64,000 bases of DNA from Aporrectodea caliginosa (GCA_020284085.1 JACEVL010000494.1:242001-306000), one strand, 5' to 3'; positions 11,830-23,402 are shown, counted from the first letter of the stretch. The notes: a model not told the origin generated them from the sequence alone. Numbers and translations are program-made.

Positions 11830-12655
11830 TGTTGCTCACTGATACATCTCTTTTGTATCTTCTCTATACGGCTGATTGACGTCTCAGGGGCTTCTGCACC
11901 AGCTCTTTGCAGATGATGTCTGGTTACAACAGATGTGCCTAACGATAGATGTTCTCCTCGTATTTCCGACCTGCTGCAGCTTACTGTCTTTCCTGAGGAC
12001 CTGGGCCTCGCTTGACCAAGAACTTAGTCTTTCTCAACATGTGAACTTGATCTGTCGAAGCTGTTACTATCAGCTTCGCCAGCTCCGACTCCGAGTAGTT
12101 TCTCGCTCTCTTTCTCATGACGCACTAGTGGTTCTTTGCATGCCTTCGTTACTAGTCGAATTGACCACTGTTGCTCGATCCTCGTTGGCCTCCCTCTTGG
12201 GGTTCTGGGGCGACTAGATCGAGTTCTGCGCTCAGCTGCTCGGTTTATTGGGCGAATTCCCAAATTCGGCTCTGTCTCTGCCTACATGCGCGATGTGTTA
12301 CACTGGCTGCCTGTGACCCAACGGATATCATACCGTATTGCTTCTTTGGTTTCACGCAGCATCCTTGGCTGTGCTCCATCTTACCTGCGCAACCTCTGCC
12401 GCCCAGTGTCCGACGTTAGCGCGTCGGGCGCTTCGCTCTGCGACGACGGGGCAACTCCTAGTTGGCTCGCTTGCTGCTAGGCAGCGCCGAGCTTTCTGTT
12501 GCAGGCCCCTCCATCTGGAATGACCTACCATCGGAGCTGCGCTTGCTACCTTTGGAAACTCAAGTCTTTTTACTTTTGCCGTGGCTGGGCTGGGATCTTA
12601 AGATTTCTTGAAGGGGCGCTATATAAATTTCAGAATGAATTGAATGAATGAATCT
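11830..12655 (+). mobile_element. L2-like retrotransposon fragment with degraded reverse-transcriptase C-terminus
   Basis: Frame-shifted pieces encode LDQELSLSQHVNLICRSCYY, RIDHCCSILVGLP, and VLHWLPVTQRISYRIASLV. The 3' tail TCTTGAAGGGGCGCTATATA and a GAATGAAT end close it. Flanking coding-like pieces at 11590-11825 and 12655-12905 are of unknown origin and may belong to an older element. Confidence 0.8.
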
Positions 12656-12936
12656 TGGCCGCTCCAAATGTTGCAGCTCTTATAAGGAAATGGAGTTTTA
12701 ATCTTAAGTGCGATTCAATTGTAGATGCTTACAACCATGACACTGCATATCTCGCATACATACACTTTGATACGTATGAGAAGATCTTGGCAGGATTGAG
12801 ACAATTCGCGCAACGCCCTTGAATACGGACCGTGGATGACATAATTATTATCCGGAGTTTTGGGAGGAGGCCTCTGAGGAACGCATTCAACGGCCTCAAG
12901 CCATAACTTTGGTCTGATATGACGCAGTTGATGGAC

Positions 12937-13030
12937 CTAATGACCTAATCGTAATCGTAATCTCCAAATTTCTAAAGCGCCACTCAACAGCCAAACGCAG
13001 GGCACCAGCTTATTCACGAGCGCTGCATCT
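12937..13030 (-). repeat. Reverse-oriented retrotransposon 3' tail
   Basis: The sequence contains a TAATCGTAATCG repeat followed by AAAGCGCCACTCAACAGCCA and CACCAGCTTATTCACGAGCG. The same block recurs at about 38945-39005. Confidence 0.55.
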
Positions 13031-13469
13031 AGTCAGAGCATTTGTCCAAGAGAGTATAGTCCGAAGGATGTCCGATGTCCCTGTATACAATGGGAAAGGA
13101 GATCAAGGTAAGAGAATGCCTTCGCTATCGTCTCCCTATCCGTATACACCCTATGCTCGTGTAGGCTATCATATAGCCAACTATGTTTTGTTGAAAGCAG
13201 CAACCAATGCTGATCTGATAACATATCAACTTGTACTTCTGACTTGTGTCAGATGGTCGATGCTTTTGACCAAGTGTGTCAAATGGAGAACACACTATTA
13301 TGAGACTAAATGTCGGCTTCGTTGACATTATATGTAAGCCAGTATACAGACAAGTATCGAGCTACTGATTCTGATAGCAGAAGAAAAGCAATCCCTGAAG
13401 ATATCCCTAGCGACAGCCATTGGTAGGCCCTCTCAAATATTAGTGACTTACCGTCAGCATATTATAGGC

Positions 13470-13645
13470 ATAGTAGGTCGGGTCCAACGGTCTTCTTCAC
13501 TGGCTCATGTTCCCACTGCCATTGTACAGTCAATGTGCTCCTCATTTTAGCTGAGTACTTAGGGTGTAGTTGGAGCGGAAAGCTTGCCATAAATTTCTGC
13601 CCTGGTAGGAATCCGCAACTCCGACTTATTGGTTCGATTACCACT
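13470..13645 (-). repeat. Degraded tRNA-derived SINE copy
   Basis: The sequence resembles the copy at 28535-28745 (transmitted bits: CACTGGCTCATGTTCCCACT, CATTGTACAGTCAATG, TAGCTGAGTACTTAGG). The tRNA-like promoter end is degraded. Confidence 0.5.
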
Positions 13646-15315
13646 TGCCGCAAAAGTAGACGAAAATAATAATTTATGCTTCAATTCATTAGTTTAACTA
13701 AATGAAATTTTGCCTAAGTAAAGTCTGTGAAGGTACAAATGTACAGTAATTGAATTGTTTGAGTGTTTTCAGTGTCTCGTTTTTGGTACAGGAACATAGC
13801 TGCGTAGGCTTAATGGATTAAGTCTTGTGGCACACAATGAATTAATGCATGTAGGTTCATTCTTTATAGCTTACCATCATTTCCTGAACAGAATGAATGA
13901 AACAACACTGACCCAAAATACGTTAGATGTATTGGCTGCATTTATTGCGTTGGCATCAGCCAGTTGCAAACAGAATACTTCTTCAACATCTTCAAAACGT
14001 CTGACAACAGACGAGAGAATATTATATAAGGCATATCATTATCATATCAATAGGCGATGCAGCTCCAAATATATATTGTCATCTAAAAACAAAATTGTGA
14101 CAAGACTGTGACTGTCAGAAGTTTTAGTTAATCTGATTACACAAAATCAAAGATCAAACGATCTTTAGATCGCACCGAGTGGCTTTCATTAGAAGATTTC
14201 TCAATAGAAGAACGCTCCATAATAGGCCTCCGTTTTTGTTTGATGTTACGTCGCGTATGTCGTTGCGAAAGAACTTTTATGCAGAACGGTCATAAGTCAG
14301 GTAATCGTTCATTTGCAGATTGTCACGATGGACAGAAATTTACCTAAAAATTTGTAAAAATGGTTCGATTGACTTCTACGCATAATAGAACAAAACATTC
14401 TAGATCGGAACGTCCGATTGCCTTGCAGTTGGAACTACTTCAGCGCTCTTTAAAGTAAAGGATCTCTTTAGAGTAAAGGATCTCTTTAGAGTAAAGGATC
14501 GCGAATGTCTACAGTCAAATGTACTGCAACACTGCAAAACACTTAAAAACACACTGTGATAGGCATTATCGTAAGCAGCTTCGGCAAACAGCGAGTCTTC
14601 AAGGGTTAAAACAATAAAAAAAACTAAAGCCTTTGCGTCGTCGATAAATTAGTAACAAAATCTTTGGCTCCACGTGCGATAATTCCACTGATAGGAATTC
14701 GTCCATTATGGATGAATCCTTTTGTCGGGCTCTCATCTTGTAGTTCTTTTAAAAGCGAGTCTAAATTGGTCGGGCTTAGGCGCAGACAAAAACCGAGAGA
14801 CCTTCTTCTTAGGTGCACAACTTCACATAGCTCGATAACGAACTTTAAATGGTAGACGAAACACCGGAAGTGGAACTCTGGATGGAACGTGGACGAAAAG
14901 CAGCAGCCACAGCAGCAGCACTAGTCTATGCCCCCACAGCATGAGATGCAGAGGCAGCAGCTGTCGGTTGATAGGCAACACACACACAGCAGCCGAAGCA
15001 GAAGCAGAATCAGGTGCTTCGTCTATGCGTTCTAGCCGTTGAAGACATTGGCCATCGTTGTTCATTGCTTGATTCAGGTAGAAAATAATGAGAATCTTCA
15101 TCATAATAGGAGAAGAACTCGTTGACCAATAACTAATGTATCTATGTACTAGTAAAACAAATATCATTAGAAGCAGTAATAATACAATAATAAAAAATTA
15201 GTATTCATATCATGATGTAATATTTAGTAAACCGGAGGAGACGAAAGAGGTTTCATTGCGTTTGGGTTCTAGAGCGGACAGAGACTGAATCGTCCGACTG
15301 TCGTATACTTGTCAT

Positions 15316-15863
15316 CTATTGATCTGGTATAAGCAGAGACCTTTCTCCATGGTTCGTTCCTTGCTCCTCCGCCTGACCTTCATCCGACCTCCTCGGTGTC
15401 CTGTCCATCCCACTGCCATCCTCCTCCTCCTCCTCTGTGTCCTCAGCGGTGCCTCCATCACCTGCAGCCGCAGCCTCAGCCTCAGCAGCCACAGTCAGAG
15501 ACCTGTCATGGTCCGTTCTCTGGGTCGATATCATTCCGGGATATGGTTGTAGTGGGACGACATCCGTCGGTCTTCGGGCGGCGGAAGATGGTTCAAGGAG
15601 GAGAAGGAAGCGTCGTCGATGCCTCTCCTCGAGGTAGTCATTGGAGCTGAAGAGACGATCAGCTGCGGCCGATGACCCGAACAGCCACCGAAGGAAAGCC
15701 TTTCGACGCTCGTTGTGGAACAGCTGCTCCTCCAAGTGACGCACTGACCGATCGACCACGATCGTAGTCGTCGTTGCTGCTGATGATGATGATGTAGGAT
15801 CGGCTGCGGAAGATGAGGATGGGTCCGCATCCGTTACGATGGTCGACGTCGCTCGAGATGTCT
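15316..15863 (-). CDS. Membrane-protein terminal exon: cytoplasmic tail and stop
   Basis: The acceptor GTTTGCAG is at 15864 and the reading frame is open for 182 codons to a stop at 15316-15318. GC-rich coding sequence contrasts with the (A+T)-rich flanks. Plus-strand frames across it are antisense shadows. Confidence 0.65.
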
Positions 15864-17805
15864 CTGCAAACAAACGCCAGCCACAGCAGCCAGATTTAAG
15901 TAAAGGCCAAACTGATAACAATACATGCAAATGGAGCCAATGCCGTGAAAAGACAAAGCTATAGACACTGACTACATTGTCTTGTGAAGAAAGGCCGGGA
16001 GCAAGTACAGACACTGGATGCAGTAGATAAGAAATATTATAGATTCAACTAATTTGCGATAAAAGAAACTAGGTTAAGTGCTAACAGGTAGTAGTGGGTA
16101 CCAACAGACGCCTGACCACCGTGCAGAACTAGCAATACAAGCAAATGAACGACCTACACCAAGGAAAGCACGACAGATAGAACCAAATACAAGAGAAGAC
16201 AGCCTATATAAGCTTAGTGTAAAGTAATCGTTAACGATTTGCCTGCTACTATTACTCTAAGTTTATTACAGATGGGGGGGGGCATTTCGAAGTAATTCTA
16301 AGACTGCAGAGAGTCGGCTGTTTATTCGTTCGGCATGCAAGAGATTAAAGAGAGGCCGGGCGCTCTTTCTGCAGACTGATCTTCCAACGGCGCCGCAATC
16401 CATGTAGGCTAAGTATCAGCAACATCAAAGAGACGCACTCAGCAGAAAAACAGAAATTCCTCAGGAAAGATGTCTATTTCTGGTTGCTAACTCAAATGCG
16501 ATTGTACACACATCGATAAGTCACGAATCTCTTCGTCTGAACCATACTCAAAGGACTCTGTTCAAAGGAAGCCGTCGGTTTCCCTTTGAATCTTGGTCGA
16601 GGAGCGACTCTGACACTGGTACCTTTGTCAGCGCAAATGAAAGCAGCAGAAGCTACGAATGCAATAAGCAAAGAGGAGACTGATGAGAGGAGAAATTGTT
16701 GCGTGGCTGATCAACTGTTTTGCAATGAATTCGGAGGTACATGCATACATGTGATGCAGTTCTGTGGTTTATTGAACTAACAGAAGACGAAGGATGATCG
16801 TCTCATCTAAACCATACACTACGTCCAAACACCAATCGAAACAAACCGCAGACAGATAAGCTGGCAAACAAAACACAAAACATATGCAGACCGACGTATC
16901 TGTATAGTATATACAGCACGTATGTATGCATGCATATACTATATATATATGGATATATATATAATACATATATATATATACATATATATATTTATTATGG
17001 GTGGGTGTGAAGATTGACACAAAGACAGGGAAACAGACAGGCAAGGAGATACATAAGCAGACACGGAAGAATAATGCTATCTGCGGGAAAGACAAGCAGC
17101 GAAATAAATTGTAATAACAAGACACAGAGACCTACAAAGTGAGAGAAATGGCGAGACAGAGTGAGACCCTGTCTGTGTGCCTGTCCGTCTGTCTGTGTCT
17201 CTGTCGAGAGAGAAGACTGAATAGACAAACTGTAATAGAGAAGGATTATTTATGTTCTGACGAGTAAAGGATCTTGCCGAATAGCAACAGTATCAGTGCT
17301 GGCATCAGTTATATTGCTGCTGCTGCTGCTGCAACTTCTGCCTGATTGACGGTGCCACTGGCACGCAGGTGAGAATCCCCGCATAGCTGGAATTGCTGGA
17401 GTGCCGAACATCCTACGGAAGAATATTTATCCAAATGATTCAGCAGATGAATCACTTGCAATGGAAAGGATGCTGCAGCTGTTGGAATGATGTCGGCTTC
17501 TAACGTTGGTCTGTGACCACCGCCAGAGGCGCTGCAGTTTGGTCATGCGCACTAGGTGAACTAGTACTGAGGAGATCTTATGTTTCATGACTGAAGCGGA
17601 ATAATAACACATTAGCTGACATAGAGAATACACAAAAGACCAGTTCATCTCGTTCACTTTCAACATAGATCCAGTTTATGAACGACCATGATGATGATGA
17701 TGATGATGATGATGACGTTGAAGCATTCTGAGCTCATAATTCATGCTGTTATCTGTTGGGCTGCTGCCGCTGCGTCTACCTTCCCCACAGAGGCCTGCCA
17801 TCATC

Positions 17806-17836
<31 letters not shown>

Positions 17837-18118
17837 CCATCATCTTCATCATCACCATCATCATCATTATCATCATCATCATCATTATCATCATCAACAA
17901 CAACTCAGGAGTACGAGATATTGTAGGTATACCTGCGGATGAGACTCTGAGTGTTTTGACGTTTGCTCTGCAGTAGGAGAAGAGAGCGAAGGCCGACAGA
18001 GCTATTGAGATGACGATGACGAGAGCAGCCACCAAACCATAGCAGAGGACTCGCCACTCAGCCGCCGCCGCATGACCACAACGAAGGGTACTCGCCGCCG
18101 CCGCCGCCGCCGCAGCCT
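15316..18118 (-). CDS. C-terminal two exons of an unrecognised single-pass membrane protein
   Basis: Exons 17933-18118 and 15316-15863 join in phase 1 (TCCGCAG/GTATAC to TTTGCAG/AGACA). The first gives an Ala-rich stretch, then a hydrophobic helix (LCYGLVAALVIVISIALSAF) followed by a basic stop-transfer region (CRANVKTLR). The second gives a cytoplasmic tail of about 181 residues: Ser/Thr-rich, then a basic amphipathic stretch with HLEEQLFHNERR and EERHRRRF, then an acidic run (EDTEEEEEDG), ending LLIPDQ. The upstream exon must end in phase 1 and was not found, so the extracellular part is unknown. I recognise no family. It could be a receptor or adhesion-type protein, which is inference from topology only. 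Confidence 0.6.
16930..17000. repeat. (AT)n-rich microsatellite
   Basis: Runs of ATATAT interrupted by single bases; no coding capacity. Confidence 0.85.
17688..17712. repeat. Short (ATG)n tract
   Basis: Eight consecutive ATG/GAT triplets form a perfect trinucleotide run. Confidence 0.9.
17798..17900. repeat. (ATC)n / (GAT)n trinucleotide tract next to a splice donor
   Basis: About 100 nt of CATCAT with ACC and ATT variants. On the transcribed minus strand it is (GATGAT)n starting about 30 nt after the donor of the transmembrane exon. Confidence 0.95.
17933..18118 (-). CDS. Membrane-protein exon with poly-Ala and transmembrane helix
   Basis: A pyrimidine-rich acceptor (TTGTTGTCTTTAG) precedes a (GCG)n run giving eight Ala. 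The transmembrane segment follows. The donor is GTATAC at 17932-17927. The (GCC/GGC)n tract at 18061-18115 is inside the coding region; another frame hits a stop at once. Confidence 0.6.
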
Positions 18119-18454
18119 CTAAAGACAACAAACAGAAAACATAAGACACGAAACCCCGAAACACAGAACAATTCCTTTTTAGTCTGCACAAGAAACAACC
18201 ATACTTGACTCGTTTTCTTCAATTTTTCGCTATTAATTGTCACTTGCAGCCAGTAGAGAAAAGTTGTCGGCTGTTAACGCAAGACTTTACAGAAAGAATG
18301 GCAAATGTTGTAACGTGATAATTTAACTCCTACTGTTTAGGGCCATTGTATGGTAGTCAGCAGAAGTATACACCACACCACCAGGGATAATTACTTGGCA
18401 ATTATTTCATTGCGATAATAAACGATAGACGATATTAAAATTAGCAATTTTCGT

Positions 18455-18640
18455 TTGACAGTTTGTCTTGTCACTCATTGTGCATCTTATGCCCAGTGTC
18501 TTTTAGAGTTGCAGTCTTGGATGATAACTAATAAACTCTTCCTTAATCCATCGAAAACTGAAATTCTACTACTAGGCACTCGACACAATCGAGAGAAGTT
18601 AAGAAGCCTTAGTCTTCAAAACAGGGTGATTCATTTATGA
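18455..18640 (+). mobile_element. Non-LTR retrotransposon reverse-transcriptase fragment
   Basis: The plus frame encodes LQSWMITNKLFLNPSKTEIL and LLGT, the conserved block after the catalytic site of L2/CR1-type reverse transcriptases. The element is truncated on both sides. Confidence 0.75.
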
Positions 18641-18805
18641 AGTTGGCTGCTAGAAACTTGTCTTTGATTCTATTATGTCTCGCCAAATGTGCAAATGGTA
18701 TTTTTAAGTAGTCAAATATGTATCTTCATGAGCATCTGTGGGAAACGCAATCGTCTCCAATCCGCTTTATTTTAGAACTCGCTTCATTCCGATGGATTGT
18801 ATACA

Positions 18806-19443
18806 GGATATAATTCCCCGGACATAATCCCCCATTTTGCGCAGGACATAATCCTCCCGGACATAATCTGTACAATTAGCCTGTTTCTGCATTTAATTGA
18901 TAAACCTTAATTGCTCACTTTTTTGTTGTGTCAGCGTGTTAATGTCGTTAAAGTACATGCTTACGACTTGCTATTGTCATTTAAATCTAAAGTTAAGACT
19001 TGTTAGTGTCATTTAGGTCTAAAGTTAAGTCTTGTTAATGTCGTTCGCTTCTACAATTAAATTTACAATGAACGAATGGTCAGCGAGATGGAACGATCGG
19101 CGAGATGGAACAAAATCCATCGAGGACACACTGCGCGGACTTAGAAACATTTTAAAATGTTGTGCCCAAAGTGGTCACTGCAGCTATGAGACACAATTGA
19201 TGCACTGTTAATTCTTACTTTGCCGTTGCTTGTAATAATTTTTAAAAATTAGGCCGACCAGTATAATAAACTTTCTAGTGGAATCCAGAAATATTCTTAT
19301 AGATGCTATTGGATATCATGCATAAGTTTATTCACCTTACTTGGCTGAGGTTGGGGTGATCATATGCTAGCCTGAGGGGATTACAGTATGTCCTAGCTTG
19401 GGGAATTTTGTCCGGGGGTTATGTCCAGGGGAGATTATGTCCG
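18806..19443. mobile_element. 638-bp hAT-type nonautonomous DNA transposon
   Basis: The flanks are an 8-bp duplication, TGTATACA, at 18798-18805 and 19444-19451. The inverted ends share GGACATAAT and TCCCC motifs, repeated several times in each arm. The interior holds about three 38-bp tandem units around 18935-19045 (AAGTTAAGACTTGTTAGTGT type). Confidence 0.7.
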
Positions 19444-20339
19444 TGTATACAGCACAAGGGCAACCATACATAAACCTGCAAGAGTCCAGAACTATTTGCA
19501 TAGAACACTAACTAATATGTCAAAATATGAGCATTCAATTATTGTATTGTCTTCCAGGTCGTTAAAGGGTTCGTTTCAAACTGGAGCTTATAGTTAAAAC
19601 GCAGAACGCTGGCTAGCCCCAATACTTGAGACCAGCTCTTATTTTCATGCTTATCATAATTGAACCAGGTCGTCCGCTGCCTTTGTCTGGTTGTGTTAAA
19701 GAAAATCTACATCTGGTCTTGGTAGATAAGATTTTTTGTTTGCTGGACCTAACTTAACGATAGTATTTGGTTTATTAAAATTGGAAACTAGAAGAGATTT
19801 GTGTTTGTTGGAGCTGACAAAATGTTTGTGTTTGTGTTTCCTTCCGATAAGCATCATGCAGTGCAGCTCTCTTTATATAAACTCCGAGTTTAAGAAGAAT
19901 TACGCGACCGACCAAGCAACAGTCATGACAAGGGTTCGGCTTCGTGCCATATATTGATAGAGAGAGGACAGCCGATGACTGACACGTGGCAGGGCAAGGG
20001 TTGGCGGGGGGAGCCATCGGAAATTGCACATTGTATTTTGTTCTCCAGTCTAGAAATTTGATAGTCTTACAAATCATAGTAGCGTATACAATCATGTGCA
20101 TGATGTTATATTAGCGATTGCATACGGTCAGATTTTGCCCGCAATAGGCCTATGTGTAGAGGACGTCAATGGACAGGAAATGACTATCATGCACTGCAGC
20201 CAACATATAATGAGGCCTTTCGCAGGTGGCTTAGGTCAGACGGTTTGCTTGCATTGTCTGGCTGCCAACCTAAGGCCAGACTATTTCAATAGACCTACAA
20301 CACCCAGACATGGCACACACACAGCCTATACCTAGTGCT

Positions 20340-20438
20340 TGCTATACATGACTGTATATATACATGTATATAGATATATATAATTATATATACGTAGTGT
20401 TTATCATACATGACTATAATATTGCCATGTATGATAAA

Positions 20439-20488
<50 letters not shown>

Positions 20489-20490
20489 TG
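20340..20490. repeat. (AT)n microsatellite with a CATACATGACTATA inverted flank
   Basis: A perfect (AT)n run of about 46 nt at 20441-20486 follows copies of CATACATGACT and their inverse, making a potential hairpin. Confidence 0.85.
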
Positions 20491-20679
20491 GATAGATCTA
20501 AGTATGATAAATATATGAATGCAGACCTATAATTGCTGTGGTCGGGCCGCCTAATGGACGCAAGGAATGATAAAAAGCCATAAGACCCCTGCCAAGGGTT
20601 AAAGTTCAGCGAATATATAATTTGCGAAACAAGTAACGTGAGATTTCAACTTCCTGCCGAGCGGAGATTATCTTTATCA

Positions 20680-20750
20680 GTTGTTCGCCTATCTGTCTGT
20701 GTGCGTCCGCCTGTCTGTCTCTGTCTGTCTGTCTCCTCGCACACTGCCTT
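20680..20750. repeat. (GTCT)n microsatellite
   Basis: Repeats of CTGTCTGT with a few variants, as in the longer tracts at 21105-21160 and 46775-47157. Confidence 0.85.
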
Positions 20751-21104
20751 TCACCGCTGATATATTGTTTACTGCAGAAGCTATTTATATTCGTGCCTTC
20801 TTCCAACTAAAGCGAATATACTGGAGCTTAGACTCTTGGATATGGCACCCAATCGAACCTATCAGCACGATAACGGCAGGTTTCCTCAACCGAGGAAGTT
20901 TCGGGTCCAACAGGTCCAAGCTAATTAAATCGACGCGGCGCTATGTAAATTAATGCTGACTTACATTAGCCACAAGGGTGACTAATTGGACGGAAGTGGG
21001 GAAGCTGAGCATAATAAATCGACACCCGACTGCAGGGGGCGAGTAACAGAGGACGCAGCTCTAACTGGATCATGGCTGCTTCACATAGCACAGTCAACGG
21101 GGTG

Positions 21105-21160
21105 TCTGTCTGTCTGTCTGTCTGTCTCTGTCTGCCTGTCTGTCTCTCTCTCTCTGTCCT
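21105..21160. repeat. (GTCT)n microsatellite
   Basis: Nearly perfect GTCTGTCT units grading into CTCTCTCT. Confidence 0.9.
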
Positions 21161-21524
21161 CCCATGCACTGGTTAGCTCATCTTACGCGTTGACAGGCCA
21201 TACCAGTCTGACCTATGACAGATGATATCAATGGCATGATTCAATATATTCACGATATACGGCTACCAATCATCATGGAAGAAATCGCCATCTATTCATC
21301 GGTGCAAGGAGATATATTTACGATAATGGCGCTTTAGAAGTCTACCGCCCGTTAGACTGGATTGGAACCCTCACACTCCGAATGACTGAACCAATCACAC
21401 CAGATGAGGAGGCAGTTGTTCACAGATGTGCCACATAAGATAACAGGCTACGTCATATTTCTCTGCCTTTATTTGTATCTACGCACGTGCCAAAGATCTT
21501 AATGAGTTGGTTCATCTATCTTTA

Positions 21525-21935
21525 CAAGAAAGCTACTGCTTGCCGATATTAACTTACGCCTCAGTCGTAGTTAAATACACAGTGAGACATGAAGAATTGA
21601 AGATGAACTGAATGCATGTTGGAACTCTGTTTATAGAAAGTTATTTGGTTTTAATAAATGGGAATCTGTTAAAGGCTTCATTTGTGGCCTTGGTAGACTA
21701 GACTTACATCACATTATTAAGAAACGCGTCGCATGATGTTCTATAGGCGACTATTTCATTCGACATATAATTTTCGCCAGGATATTTTCTGGTGTTACGT
21801 TGTTGAGCACTTTCTTTGTGACTCTGAACTCGTCAGCATCTTGAACGGTAAATTTAGTTGCATAAATGATCTTTACGAACATTTTCGCAGTCTGTGCGTT
21901 TGAGTTTATGTTTGTTCAGATTTGTGCATGTTTTG
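21525..21935 (+). mobile_element. Non-LTR retrotransposon C-terminal fragment
   Basis: Plus-strand frames encode WNSVYRKLFGFNKWESVKGF and FLCDSELVSILNGKFSCIND, a retrotransposon-like C-terminus. The same sequence, diverged, occurs at 26320-26600. Frames are interrupted. Confidence 0.6.
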
Positions 21936-22309
21936 TTTCTGCCTTCGGGCGTAATAAAAAGTACTGATATTTCACGTGACGTAATACACCAGGCTGCATA
22001 ATAAACAATGCCAGAACTATATCAGACCATGTGATATGTATTCGCAAATGCAATGTTGTCAATATACGAATGGACTGTTTAAGTTTCTCCGTTGGAGTCA
22101 TTGATCCATTAAGTCAACACTTGGCCAGAATACCATCAGATGCCTGAATTAACTGCTGCATGAAAAGCGAGTGCTGCTTTGTGCTGATAGCAGCTATCAT
22201 ACAAGACCTATAATGCACCAGCTGCAGAGTACAGCAGCTGCTCTATGTACACGAAGTATATACAATGTGCTACATGTAAATTTACTGTCTTTGGTACACT
22301 GTTAGAAAT

Positions 22310-22925
22310 TCTGCCGTAAAATTACGGTCAAATGCCTGGCAGGAATGAACACAGGAAATTACCGTAAAATAATGTCGGACCGTAATTTTTGTTAGACCGT
22401 AAATTTACGTTCGTATGACCGTAAAGGTTTACAGTAAATGACAGCATTTTAAATGTATTTCACTGTAATTTTTACGGTCATTTCTCGTACTTTTAATGTT
22501 TTCGAATGTATTTCACCGTGATTTCTACGGTCATTTCTCGTATTTTTAATGTTCTCGAATGTATTTCACCGTGATTTCTACGGTAATTTCTCGTATTTTT
22601 AATGTTCTCGAATGTATTTCACCGTAATTTCTACGGTCATTTCTCGTATTTTTAATGTTCTCGAATGTATTTCACTGTAATTTCTACGGTCATTTCTCGT
22701 ATTTTTAATGTTCTCTTATGTATTTCACCGTATTTTCTACGGTCATTTCTCATATTTTTAATGTTCTCGAATGTATTTCACCGTGATTTCTACAGTCATT
22801 TCTCGTATTTTTAATGTTTTCGAATGTAATTCACCGTAATTTCTACGGTCATGTCTCGTGTTTTAAATGTTCTGGAATGTGTTTCACCGTAATTGCTGTC
22901 TCATAGTTTTTGTTTTGGAATGCAT
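22310..22925. repeat. 53-bp minisatellite with self-complementary ACCGTAA...TACGGT units
   Basis: About nine tandem units (TTTCACCGTAATTTCTACGG, then TCATTTCTCGTATTTTTAAT and the remainder) run from about 22440. A leader at 22310-22440 carries several TTACGGT/ACCGTAA pairs. Each unit can form a small hairpin. The tract lies 3' of the last ALDH16A1 exon seen. Confidence 0.9.
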
Positions 22926-23234
22926 TTCACCAAAATTTCCATTCTCACATTGGGAAACATGGCTCAAAATTCCGATGGTTAGTGGTTCAAATCTTCTAGA
23001 AGCTGCCATACATCTCTTCCATGCTTTGACTTGACATTACAAAAGCATTCACCTGCAAACTGGTCCTCAAATATACTAGAATAGCAGGGATCTTGACTAA
23101 CAAAGAACAAATCATTATTGAAGGCAATAGTCTTTTATATTTGACCTAAAACAAACTCCTAAAAATTCCGGGGGAAATGTCCTAGACCCTTCTCTCAATG
23201 ACCTTTTGACCCAAGTTGATGACCTATGACATAC

Positions 23235-23402
23235 CCTGGCGCCGCCTTGTGAGCAGCTTCGACAGCATTACGTATGTCCTTCCGGTTTCCTTCACCCACA
23301 TGACCTATGACCTTTCCGCTTGAATTGACGATCGGTCGAGAGTACTGTGCATCTGGTCTCTGCTGGGCTCCTCCGTAATAGATCTTATACGTTCGATCGA
23401 TA
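23235..23402 (-). CDS. ALDH16A1: ALDH16A1 exon 11 (start of second ALDH domain)
   Basis: Encodes YKIYYGGAQQRPDAQYSRPI and GHVGEGNRKDIRNAVEAAHK, matching the second ALDH domain of ALDH16. Acceptor TTCTTTTAG, donor GTATGT. It ends in phase 2, so at least one more exon must follow. Confidence 0.9.

Larger units (their letters stand above)
10668..15315. other. Intergenic stretch between the Ly6-like gene and the membrane-protein tail
   Basis: Besides the repeats listed separately, I see no supported gene. A 20-bp unit containing GTAAAGGATCTCTTTAGA is repeated about three times near 14455-14500. The part next to 15315, rich in CAGCAGC, is probably the 3' UTR of the minus-strand gene. Confidence 0.5.
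15864..17932 (-). other. Intron between the transmembrane and tail exons
   Basis: The intron holds an (AT)n block at 16930-17000, a GTCTG-rich run at 17160-17215 and a (GAT)n tract beginning about 30 nt from the donor. A possible skipped exon near 17300-17413 has an acceptor-like CTTCCGTAG but no frame that fits both neighbours. Confidence 0.5.
18119..23234. other. Interval between the last recognised ALDH16A1 exon and the membrane-protein exon
   Basis: I scanned both strands for the second half of the ALDH16A1 C-terminal domain and for an extracellular domain upstream of the membrane helix, and recognised neither. The interval holds the repeats listed separately and unassigned (A+T)-rich DNA. 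Confidence 0.5.

Noticed and set aside
15319..15650. Plus-strand frames with signal-like starts
   Set aside because: Antisense shadows of the GC-rich membrane-protein tail exon.
16586..16780. 64-codon frame with four Cys
   Set aside because: No convincing splice sites or signal; it lies in the intron of the minus-strand gene.
17688..17942. His- and Ile-rich open frames
   Set aside because: Products of (ATG)n/(ATC)n tracts in an intron.
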